NCBI RefSeq assembly: GCF_007827795.1
Contig: NZ_VITI01000002.1
Coordinates: forward strand, 248,001 to 312,000
Source of the DNA: Azospirillum brasilense
Lineage (GTDB): Bacteria > Pseudomonadota > Alphaproteobacteria > Azospirillales > Azospirillaceae
Length of the DNA: 64,000 nt
Direction: 5' to 3'
The notes below the pieces were generated by a model that was not told the origin of the DNA, searched no databases, and was given only the letters and a program-made list of their open reading frames with translations. Positions 22,050 to 29,478 of the stretch are shown here, piece by piece. Position 1 is the stretch's first letter, and each line of letters opens with the position of its first letter. A program made the position numbers and the translations under genes.

Positions 22050-22296
22050 ATGAAATCAACGTCACCACGAACGGGAGCAACACCGAAGCGTTTCAGAGCT
22101 TTGGGGTTGCCCAGGCTGGAGAGCGGGAGACCGTTGATGACGACGAACTGCTCGATGTGCTGCGCCGGACCGACACCCGGACACTGCTAGGCAGCACCAC
22201 CGGATTTTACGCCACCAACACGAATCACAGGACCGACGCGGCCAACCGGCCGGCGCCGGAAGGGACCACGCGTCGATAAAGCGATCGTCTCCCACC

Positions 22297-22341
22297 GAAA
22301 TCCCGGGAGCTGAAATCTCGGGAATTGAAATCTCGGGACTG
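22297..22341 (+). repeat. Three 15-base tandem repeats before the sigma gene
   Basis: GAAATCCCGGGAGCT, GAAATCTCGGGAATT and GAAATCTCGGGACTG follow head to tail. They end 62 bases before the sigma start, in its likely mRNA leader. The role is unknown; a regulator site or RNA element is possible. Confidence 0.75.
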
Positions 22342-22403
22342 GGGCGCCGTCACCACGGACCGGCAGCCCCGCCGAATGAAGAGAAGCTGGAGGAAGAGCA
22401 ACA

Positions 22404-22877
22404 ATGGCGTATTGTTTCGAATCCGAACTGATCCGTTGCATGCCGAACCTGCAGCGTTATGCATGCAAGTTGACGCGCGACGTCAGCGCCGCCGAGGATC
22501 TCACCCAGGACTGTCTTGCCCGCGCTCTGTCCCGCCAGCATCGTTTCGAGCCCGGTACCAACATGCAGGCCTGGCTGACCACGATGCTGAAGAATCTGCA
22601 TTTCAACAACCTCCAGCGTGAAAAGCACGTCACCAAGGTGGAATTGTGGGACGGCGCCATGTCGGTCGAAGCCTCGCAGATCGCCCGCCTCGTCTTCCGC
22701 GACGTGGACCGCGCCTTCGGCGCCCTCACCCCCAGCCAGCGCAAGGTCGTCAAGTTGGTGGCCATCGAGGGCCGCCCCTATCAGGAGGCCGCGGAGAAGC
22801 TGAACGTCTCCATCGGCACCATCCGTTCCCGCCTGTGCCGCGCCCGCGAGCGTCTGAACAACCTGATGGCTGCCTGA
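22404..22877 (+). CDS. ECF sigma factor, EcfG-like
   Basis: A 157-residue extracytoplasmic-function sigma factor. Region 2 is LQRYACKLTRDVSAAEDLTQ followed by DCLARALSRQHRFEPGTNMQ, close to EcfG proteins of the alphaproteobacterial general stress response. Region 4 is LTPSQRKVVKLVAIEGRPYQ then EAAEKLNVSIGTIRSRLCRA. The ATG follows GGAGGA by nine bases. An EcfG-type promoter lies upstream and a small anti-sigma-like gene downstream. PhyR is not in the window, so assignment to the general stress system rests on sequence resemblance and the promoters. Confidence 0.9.
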   Translation: MAYCFESELIRCMPNLQRYACKLTRDVSAAEDLTQDCLARALSRQHRFEPGTNMQAWLTTMLKNLHFNNLQREKHVTKVELWDGAMSVEASQIARLVFRDVDRAFGALTPSQRKVVKLVAIEGRPYQEAAEKLNVSIGTIRSRLCRARERLNNLMAA

Positions 22878-23210
22878 GGCGCGGCGGTGAATGCGCGGTG
22901 GGGTATGGCAACCGTACAACAGGTTGATTTTTCCATCGCATCCGGACGATCCGGCGCCGGAACAACCGATGGAAGCGGCTGTTACATCCCGCGAGCGAAA
23001 CGAGTATGGCTGTTGCGGGAGTTGCCGAGCATCCACGGGGGACGAACGGATACGATCCGCCTACCATTTGGCGGTATCGGCATCATCCCCATAAGAAGAG
23101 GTAGGACACCACTCCCGACGCCGTGCCTGCCGCACTATATTGAACTCTGCGTCGCGGATCGTTTCCGTCTCAGGGGGATGGCCTCCGGAGACGTTCCGGG
23201 ATCAAAAGAT
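22878..23210. other. 333-base gap between sigma and anti-sigma-like genes
   Basis: It contains one GGAAC-N16-TGTT sequence (22959-22983) that may drive the anti-sigma-like gene. The reading frame of that gene extends upstream through this gap but shows no conserved content before about 23179. No RNA gene or terminator was recognised. Confidence 0.45.
22959..22983 (+). promoter_or_regulatory. Candidate EcfG-type promoter before the anti-sigma-like gene
   Basis: GGAAC (22959-22963), 16 bases, then TGTT (22980-22983). This is one base off the CGTT consensus. It points at the gene starting at 23211, about 220 bases on. Confidence 0.35.
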
Positions 23211-23438
23211 ATGAAGCGTGTGACGATGAACCATATCAACGCATATCTTGACGGTGCCTTGGACGATAAGGAGCGTCAGGAGTTCGAGCAGTCCGTAGAG
23301 GACGACGCCGACGCGAAGGCCGTGGTGACCTTCCACAGAAGCCATGTGGAGGAACTTCACCGCCTTTACGATCCTGTGCTGGAAGAACCGGTACCGGCGC
23401 GCATGCTCGAACTGCTGAGGCAACGCCGCAAAAGCTAG
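23211..23438 (+). CDS. Small soluble anti-sigma-like protein
   Basis: A 75-residue protein. Its N-terminal half (NHINAYLDGALDDKERQEFE) resembles the cytosolic domain of membrane anti-sigma factors, and its C-terminal half (LHRLYDPVLEEPVPARMLEL) resembles both the segment that follows in that family and the core of NepR, the EcfG anti-sigma factor. There is no zinc motif and no membrane helix. ATG at 23211 is used; 23226 and 23179 are in-frame alternatives. Its position after an ECF sigma gene supports a sigma-binding role. It ends before a clear terminator. Confidence 0.7.
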   Translation: MKRVTMNHINAYLDGALDDKERQEFEQSVEDDADAKAVVTFHRSHVEELHRLYDPVLEEPVPARMLELLRQRRKS

Positions 23439-23477
23439 TCCCCCGATTCCCGTGTTCCATCGTCACACGAGGGGCGA

Positions 23478-23505
23478 CCGGGCGACCCGGCCGCCCGCTT
23501 TTTTT
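23478..23505 (+). terminator. Rho-independent terminator after the anti-sigma-like gene
   Basis: CGGGCG (23479-23484) pairs with CGCCCG (23492-23497) and is followed by C and seven T. It lies 40 bases beyond the stop. Confidence 0.75.
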
Positions 23506-23701
23506 GTCCGTACCCCGGGCTGGACCCTGTTTTCCCCGCCGCCGCCGCGGGTTCTTCCGCATTTCCACACGGCCTCTCCCTTCGGATCAACGCTTGCCCC
23601 TTTTACAGACCGGCGGCCTTTCCCATAAACAGGAGCCGCGGAAACGGAAGCTGGGCCATGGGCGCCCGGACCGGCGGGAACGAAGAGGAAGAACAGCGTC
23701 C

Positions 23702-25186
23702 ATGGCGCGCGGCAGGCCGGCACCGAACATCATTCTGGGTCCCGTCCTTTATTTCCGGGGAGAGCAAGGCGACCGCTGGTGGCTGTCCGCCCTCTTCGTT
23801 CTGGACGGCGACGCCGAACCCTACGATCTGCGGGTGGACGGCGTGACACTGCCCGTCCCGCCCCGCCACCTCGCCCAATGGCGCAACCGGCACGTCTGGC
23901 GGTTCGATTTCGCCATTCCGCGCGGCGCGCGGGATGTAGAGGCCGCCTATGGCTTCACCGATGGCGCGTCGCCCGGTCACACCTGGGCGGTGACGGTGCC
24001 GGGGCGCTCGTCGTCGCCGCGGATCGCCTACGTCTCCTGCAACGGGGCGGAGGATGAGGAGAAGATCACCGGGCTGAACGCGCCGCGCAACGCCCTGTGG
24101 GGTGATCTGCGCCGCCGCCACGAGAGCGAGCGCTTCCATCTGCTTCTGCAAGGCGGCGACCAGCTCTATGCCGACGCGGTGTGGCGCCGGCCGCCGCTGC
24201 TCAGCGCCTGGAGAAAGCGGACGGACGCCGCCCGCCTGGACGAGCCCTTCACCCCCGCGATGGCGGAAGAGGCGGCGGACTTCTACTTCGACCTCTATCT
24301 GCGGGTCTGGGGCCAGCCGGAAACCGCGGCGGTGACGGCCCGCATTCCATCGGTGATGATGTGGGACGATCACGACATCTTTGACGGCTGGGGCTCCCAC
24401 CCGGACGAAGAGATGACGTCCCCGGCCTGGCGCGGCGTCTACACGGCTGCCCGCCGCCATTTCTCGCTGTTCCAACTGGCCGCCATGGAGGACGCGCAGC
24501 CGGAATGCGTGTGGGGCGCGTCCTTGAACTCCTTCAGCCAGGGGTTCCGGCTGGGCGACGTCGGCGTTCTGGCGCTGGACATGCGCAGCGACCGCACCCC
24601 CCGCCGCGTTCTGTCGGACCGGGTGTGGGACGCCCTGCCGGAGTGGCTGGAGCGCTTCAAGGGCTGCCGGCACCTGATCCTGATGTCCAGCGTGCCGCTG
24701 CTCTACCTCGACACCGGGGTGATGGAGCGGGCGGTCGGCCTGTCACCCGTCCGCGTCGGGATCGAGGACGATCTGCGCGACCAATGGCGCAGCCCGGCCC
24801 ATGCCGAGGAGTGGCTGCGCCTGATCGGCCTGTTGGCGGAGTTCTCCCGGCGCACCGGTTGTCGCGTCACCTCGGTGTCGGGCGAAATCCACGCGGGCGC
24901 GCGGGCGGTTCTGCGCGGCGGCGGCGTGGAGATGTGGCAGCTGATCGCGTCGGGGGTCGTCCATCCGCCGCCCGCCAAGGCCACCACCGTCGCTCTGGAA
25001 TGGCTGGCCGGCCGCAAGGAGACCCTGCCCAACGGCTATGTCTTCGAAATGCCGGCTTTCCCCGAATCGGGCAAGCGCATCATCCGGCAGCGCAACTGGC
25101 TGTCGCTGATCTTCGACAGCAAGGGCCAGATCCACGCCCGCTGGTCCGCCGAAGGCCAGCCGAACCGCTACACCCAAGTGATCTGA
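23702..25186 (+). CDS. PhoD-family phosphatase/metallophosphoesterase
   Basis: A 494-residue member of the alkaline phosphatase D family. Metal-binding motifs are visible: YVSCNGAED, LLLQGGDQLYADAVW, VMMWDDHDIFDGWGSH and VSGEIHAGARAV. There is no signal peptide on the ATG at 23702, so it appears cytosolic, unlike secreted PhoD; this fits the bacterial subgroup that lacks the Tat signal. Upstream in-frame sequence is arginine-rich and not conserved. Substrate unknown, a phosphomonoester or phosphodiester being expected. The stop lies within a 13-base tandem repeat. Confidence 0.88.
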   Translation: MARGRPAPNIILGPVLYFRGEQGDRWWLSALFVLDGDAEPYDLRVDGVTLPVPPRHLAQWRNRHVWRFDFAIPRGARDVEAAYGFTDGASPGHTWAVTVPGRSSSPRIAYVSCNGAEDEEKITGLNAPRNALWGDLRRRHESERFHLLLQGGDQLYADAVWRRPPLLSAWRKRTDAARLDEPFTPAMAEEAADFYFDLYLRVWGQPETAAVTARIPSVMMWDDHDIFDGWGSHPDEEMTSPAWRGVYTAARRHFSLFQLAAMEDAQPECVWGASLNSFSQGFRLGDVGVLALDMRSDRTPRRVLSDRVWDALPEWLERFKGCRHLILMSSVPLLYLDTGVMERAVGLSPVRVGIEDDLRDQWRSPAHAEEWLRLIGLLAEFSRRTGCRVTSVSGEIHAGARAVLRGGGVEMWQLIASGVVHPPPAKATTVALEWLAGRKETLPNGYVFEMPAFPESGKRIIRQRNWLSLIFDSKGQIHARWSAEGQPNRYTQVI

Positions 25187-25218
25187 CCCCGTGATCTGAC
25201 CCCAGGGTGTTTGACCCC
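25178..25218 (+). repeat. 13-base tandem repeat spanning the phosphatase stop codon
   Basis: GTGATCTGACCCC occurs at 25178-25190 and 25191-25203, with a degenerate third copy GTGTTTGACCCC at 25207-25218. The first copy contains the stop TGA. Confidence 0.75.
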
Positions 25219-25240
25219 GGAACGATCGGACGCGGCCGGC

Positions 25241-25639
25241 TCACTCCGACTGGGGCGACCGGCGGCGGTTGCGCAGATTGAGCGCGTTGAGGAAGCTGGT
25301 GGCCTGCGCCGGCGTGGCCGGGCCGCCGGCCCCCGGCGCCTTGGCCGAGGTCGCCAGGAAGCCGCCGACGCGGGCGCGCAGCTCGACCGAATCGTGGGCG
25401 GCCTGATCGGCGTTTTCCGCCACCTGGCGGCGCACGTCGGCGTCGAGCGTGTTGAAGGCGCGGGTGGCGAATTCGAAGGCCGGCTGGGACTTGGTGGCGA
25501 TCACCTGCCGCAGCGCCTTGGAAACCAGGACCGTGTCCAGCCCGCCGGGGCCGTCCACCCCATCCAGCACGTCGGCGAGGATGCCGATGGCCTGCAGGGT
25601 CTGGTTGTCATCGAGCGAGATGGGCTCCAGGCCGTCCAT
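25241..25639 (-). CDS. Hypothetical protein, 132 residues
   Basis: Not recognised. The chosen ATG (MDGLEPISLDDNQTLQAIGI) has GGAAG about ten bases upstream; an in-frame ATG at 25690 is possible. The middle is mainly helical (TLDADVRRQVAENADQAAHD), with a Gly/Ala/Pro-rich linker near 105-118 and a basic C-terminus (LNLRNRRRSPQ). There is no signal peptide or membrane helix. Codon use is normal for the region, which supports a real gene. It converges with the phosphatase gene. Confidence 0.7.
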   Translation of the reverse strand: MDGLEPISLDDNQTLQAIGILADVLDGVDGPGGLDTVLVSKALRQVIATKSQPAFEFATRAFNTLDADVRRQVAENADQAAHDSVELRARVGGFLATSAKAPGAGGPATPAQATSFLNALNLRNRRRSPQSE

Positions 25640-25756
25640 GACACTCACTTCCGATGTGGTTTGCCGAAGCGTGGTTGAACCAGCGGACACCGCCGGAAAT
25701 TTTGCCGGTGCGGGGAAGCATAGTCGGACCGTCCCGCCGAGGCAATGCGCACGGCG

Positions 25757-26668
25757 TCAGGCCGCACGTCTGGCGCTCCGGTTCACCAGGGCGACCCCGG
25801 CCACCGCCAGCGCCATGCCGGACAGGGCCAGCAGCCCCAGCCGCTCCCCGAACATCGCCCAGGCGATCACCGCGGTGACCGGCGGGACCAGATAGAACAG
25901 GCTCGCCACGCGCGCCGCCGCACCACGCCGGATCAGCAGGAACAGCAGGAAGATCGCCCCCACCGACAGCACGAAGCTGAGCCACAGCAGGGCGAAGACG
26001 AACTCGCCGGTCCAGTCGATGCGCATCGTCTCGAACAGCGGGGCCAGCATCGCCAGCACCGCCGCGGTCGCCGCATACTGGATGGCGGTGCCGCTGCGCA
26101 GGTCCATCGCCGTACCGTGGCGCTTCTGATAGAGCGTGCCGAAGGTGATGCCCAGCAGGGCGGCCAGCGCCAGCCCGATGCCCAGCGCGTCCGTCGAGTC
26201 GAAGTGGAGCTTCTCACCCACCACCAGCCCGACTCCCGCCAGCCCCATCAGGAAGCCTACCCACTGCCGCCCGGTCACCCGCTCGCCCAGCAGCGGGCCG
26301 GAGAGGGCGGCGGTCAGCAGCGGCTGGATGCCGACGATCAGCGCGGTCACCCCTGCCGGCATGCCCTCGGCGATGGCGCAGAACACGCCGGTCAGGTAGA
26401 CGCCGTGCACCAGCAGCCCGGCCAGCGCGATGCGCCCGGCCTCGGCCCAGCTTTTTGGCCAGGGGGCGCCGGTGACCAGGGCGACGACGCCGAGAATCAC
26501 CGCGACCAGCCCCAGCCGGACCAGCAGGAAGGTCAAGGGCTCCGCATAGGGAAGCCCGTATTTGGCGCCGATGAACCCGGTGCTCCACAACAGCACGAAC
26601 ACGCCCGGCATCAGGCGCACCCAATCGGGCCGCCCGCCCGCGGCGGCGGTGGTCGCTTGCACGGTCAT
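25757..26668 (-). CDS. EamA/DMT-family transporter
   Basis: A 303-residue inner-membrane exporter with ten hydrophobic helices in two EamA repeats. The first starts at LMPGVFVLLWSTGFIGAKYG and the second near IGLALAALLGITFGTLYQKR. The end of the second repeat, VPPVTAVIAWAMFGERLGLL, is a family hallmark. ATG at 26668 follows GAGGGAAAG; upstream sequence overlaps the antiporter and is ignored. It starts 16 bases after the antiporter stop, so both are probably one unit. Drug or metabolite export is likely, substrate unknown. Confidence 0.9.
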   Translation of the reverse strand: MTVQATTAAAGGRPDWVRLMPGVFVLLWSTGFIGAKYGLPYAEPLTFLLVRLGLVAVILGVVALVTGAPWPKSWAEAGRIALAGLLVHGVYLTGVFCAIAEGMPAGVTALIVGIQPLLTAALSGPLLGERVTGRQWVGFLMGLAGVGLVVGEKLHFDSTDALGIGLALAALLGITFGTLYQKRHGTAMDLRSGTAIQYAATAAVLAMLAPLFETMRIDWTGEFVFALLWLSFVLSVGAIFLLFLLIRRGAAARVASLFYLVPPVTAVIAWAMFGERLGLLALSGMALAVAGVALVNRSARRAA

Positions 26669-26684
26669 CGCTTTCCCTCGTCTC

Positions 26685-29324
26685 CTATCCGCGCGCCTGC
26701 GCACCTTCGGCGGCGGAGGCCTCGACCGCCAAGGGCTGGGCGTCCGGGGCGGTCGTCGCAGCACCGGACGGGTCCGGCTTGGGCGCCTCCACCGCACGCG
26801 TTTCCGCCACGGGTGTCGCAGACTCCTCGACAGGCTTCGGCGGCGGGTTGCGCCGCGCTTCGGCCACCGATTGGAGATGGGCGCGCAGGCTTGCGTCCTT
26901 CTTCACCAGCCGATGGAAGTCTCTCACATCCAGTACCAGAAGTTGGCAATAGCCCATCGCGCGCACATCGGCGTTGCGCCGCTGGCGGGTCAGCAGGGCC
27001 ATCTCGCCGAAGACGTCCCCAGTGCCGAGCTGGACCGGCTCGTCCAGACCCGGCACCATCACCTCGACGGCGCCGGATGCGATGAAGAACATGGCGTCGC
27101 CGCGCTCGCCGCGCCGCACGATGGTTTCACCGGGCAGGACCAGCCGTGGCTTCAGCAGGGTGGCGATGCCGCGCACGCGGTCGCCCTCCAGCCCCTTGAA
27201 CAGCGGCACCCGCCCGACGAGGTCCATCAGATCCAGCCGCAGGTCGAGCTTCGGCAGGGCGTCGAGCGCGCGGCGGCGGTCATCCAGATCGCGCTGGAGG
27301 TCGCTCAGGATCTCCTGGCTGATGATCGATTCGGCGAAGAGCGCCCGGTAATCCGCCTCCTCCAACCGCAGGGCGGCGCGGCTGACGTAGCGGCTCTGCA
27401 GAATCAGTGCGTAGTCGGGATATTGCAGCTTCAGCGCCGCCAGGGCCTGCTCGACCATGGCGAGGCGCACCGTCAGGATGCCTTCCAGTTCACAGGCGAC
27501 GTCAGTGCCCAGGACCTGCCCGACCTTGTCGTTGATGAACTCCAGCAGTTCGCGCTGCACGGTGCGCACGCCCAGAAGGATCTCGAACCGGAAGGCGAGC
27601 CGGCGGGCGAGCGGCGCGTGGATGCCCATCCGGCGGTGCAGCAGGCTGGCGACCCGCATCCAGGGCGTGAAGGAGATGAAGGGCTCCTCGAAGGCGCGGT
27701 AACCGGCGCGCCCCTGGGTCTTCACCGCGTCGAGCAGGCGCCCGGTGCGGCGGTTCAGCAGCTCGGCCACCCCGCGCGACAGGATGCCCTCGCGGAAATG
27801 CTCGTAATACAGTTCCTCCTCGCGGTTCACCAGGATGACGAGGCCGATGGTCACGCGGTCCTCATTGTTCAGCGGCGCTTCGGTCGACCGCTCCCGGACG
27901 ATGGCGTCGAGCCGGTCACCGTATTGCGACACGATGGAACCCACGGCCTGCTCGTCGACCTCGTAGCGGTGGGCCAGCCCCTCCACCCGCTCACGGACGC
28001 CGGTCAGCGACAAGGCGAGCGCGCGGTTGCGCATGGCGTGCTCGACCGGCGACAGCTTGTTGAGGCCCAGCAGGTTGATGACGGCGCGCAGCGTCGTGCC
28101 GTTGATGAACAGCGTGTAGAAGACGAATCCGGTGACCAGCACCGCGACGAAGCCCTGCACCCGGTCGGGAACCCGCCCATTCTCGGTGACGGCCAGCGCC
28201 AGAGTCAGCGACACCGCGCCGCGCAGGCCGCCCCACAGCATCACCGTCTTGTAGGCGTGGCTGACGCGCTGGGCCAGACCGGCTCCGGACAGCAGCGGCA
28301 GCAGGCCGAACAGCACCAGCGCGCGGGACACCGTGGCCGCCCCGACCACGACCAGCACCAGCCCGACGTCGCTCCAGCCGATGCCGCCGAGCAGGCGCGG
28401 CACCAGCAGCGCGGTCATCAGGAAGATCAGCGAGTTCGCCCAGAAGCCGAGCTGCTTCCAGACATGCTCCAGCGCCCCCCAGGTGGCCGGCGAGATGCGC
28501 GTGCGCCCGACCGAGCCGACGACCAGAGCCGCCGTGACCACCGCCACGACCCCCGACGCGCCGACGTAATGCTCCGCCAGCACATAGCTGAGATAGGCGA
28601 GCGCCACGGTCAGCGTGATCTCGGCCATCGGCTGGTCGCGCACCGGCTCGACGATCATGCAGACCACGCGCCCGCACACATAGCCGGTCAGCACGCCGCC
28701 CGCAAAGTCGCGCAGGAACTCCATCGCCGCTTCCGTCGCCCCGCCGTGGGCGTTGCGGGTCAGCATGCCGAGCAGCAGCGTGAACAGTGCGATCGCCGCG
28801 GCGTCGTTCAGAAGGCTTTCGCCCTCGACCAGCATGGTCAGCCGGCGCGGCGCGCCGAGGTCGCGGAAGATGCTGACGACCGCCGCCGGATCGGTGGTCG
28901 CGACGATCGCCCCCAGCAGCAGGCAGGCCACCAGCCCCATCGAGGTGAAGAGATTGAGCGCGTAGCCGACGGCGAAGGTGCAGACGAACACCGCCACCAC
29001 GGCCATCAGCAGGATCGGCCACGCATCGTCGAACAACCGCCGGACGTCGACCGCCAGCGCCGTTTCGAACAGCAGAACCGGCAGGAAGACGTAGATCAGC
29101 ACCTCGGACGAGATGTCCATCTCGGCCAGGGAATTCAGGAAGTCATGGAAGGGGCCGGTGCCGCCCTGGCCGGCGAAGGTCTGGATCACCAGTCCCAGCG
29201 CCACGCCCACGGCGGCCAGCAGCACCGTGTAGGGGACGCGCAGCCGGGCGGCCAGAGGCGGCAGAAGGCTGACCAGCGCCAGAAGGCCGGATACCGCGAG
29301 GACGTAGATGACGATGACGTGCAT
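26685..29324 (-). CDS. CPA1 sodium/proton antiporter with cyclic-nucleotide-binding domain
   Basis: An 879-residue protein. About the first 410 residues are a NhaP/NHE-type cation:proton antiporter, including ATTDPAAVVSIFRDLGAPRR and GESLLNDAAAIALFTLLL with the transport aspartates. A long cytosolic helical region follows (about 410-710). Residues about 720-840 are a Crp-type cNMP domain (VPLFKGLEGDRVRGIATLLK, RRGERGDAMFFIASGAVEVM, GDVFGEMALLT). The tail is rich in Pro/Ala/Glu. It resembles SOS1-like antiporters in layout. Likely role is pH or salt homeostasis under nucleotide or other ligand control. Confidence 0.92.
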   Translation of the reverse strand: MHVIVIYVLAVSGLLALVSLLPPLAARLRVPYTVLLAAVGVALGLVIQTFAGQGGTGPFHDFLNSLAEMDISSEVLIYVFLPVLLFETALAVDVRRLFDDAWPILLMAVVAVFVCTFAVGYALNLFTSMGLVACLLLGAIVATTDPAAVVSIFRDLGAPRRLTMLVEGESLLNDAAAIALFTLLLGMLTRNAHGGATEAAMEFLRDFAGGVLTGYVCGRVVCMIVEPVRDQPMAEITLTVALAYLSYVLAEHYVGASGVVAVVTAALVVGSVGRTRISPATWGALEHVWKQLGFWANSLIFLMTALLVPRLLGGIGWSDVGLVLVVVGAATVSRALVLFGLLPLLSGAGLAQRVSHAYKTVMLWGGLRGAVSLTLALAVTENGRVPDRVQGFVAVLVTGFVFYTLFINGTTLRAVINLLGLNKLSPVEHAMRNRALALSLTGVRERVEGLAHRYEVDEQAVGSIVSQYGDRLDAIVRERSTEAPLNNEDRVTIGLVILVNREEELYYEHFREGILSRGVAELLNRRTGRLLDAVKTQGRAGYRAFEEPFISFTPWMRVASLLHRRMGIHAPLARRLAFRFEILLGVRTVQRELLEFINDKVGQVLGTDVACELEGILTVRLAMVEQALAALKLQYPDYALILQSRYVSRAALRLEEADYRALFAESIISQEILSDLQRDLDDRRRALDALPKLDLRLDLMDLVGRVPLFKGLEGDRVRGIATLLKPRLVLPGETIVRRGERGDAMFFIASGAVEVMVPGLDEPVQLGTGDVFGEMALLTRQRRNADVRAMGYCQLLVLDVRDFHRLVKKDASLRAHLQSVAEARRNPPPKPVEESATPVAETRAVEAPKPDPSGAATTAPDAQPLAVEASAAEGAQARG

Positions 29325-29410
29325 GGGGCTGCCTTGCCCTGGGAAGGTCGCGGCGCACGGTATCGCCCGAATGGGGCGGGAGCAAGGTCAGGATAAGGGA
29401 CAAAGCTGTT

Positions 29411-29453
29411 CCGTACGTGTGACCGGACGTACGGTCCGGCCACACCCGTACGG
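29411..29453. repeat. 43-base imperfect palindrome upstream of the antiporter
   Basis: CCGTACGTGTGACCGGAC (from 29411) and GTCCGGCCACACCCGTACGG (ending 29453) are near-perfect reverse complements. It lies between the kinase stop (29479) and the antiporter start (29324), both on the minus strand. With no T tract it could be a regulator site or a terminator of the kinase operon. Confidence 0.6.
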
Positions 29454-29478
29454 AGAGGAACGTACACGGCGCCTCCGG

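Larger units (their letters stand above)
21933..22403. other. 471-base leader region of the ECF sigma gene
   Basis: It holds an EcfG-type promoter (22025-22049), three 15-base tandem repeats (22297-22341) and the sigma gene's GGAGGA ribosome site (22389-22394). A frame open from 22001 to the TAA at 22277-22279 has acidic, protein-like content (DDDELLDVLRR) but no ATG, GTG or TTG at its start, only an internal GTG. It may be a decayed gene or chance. The long distance from promoter to sigma gene is unexplained. Confidence 0.5.
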
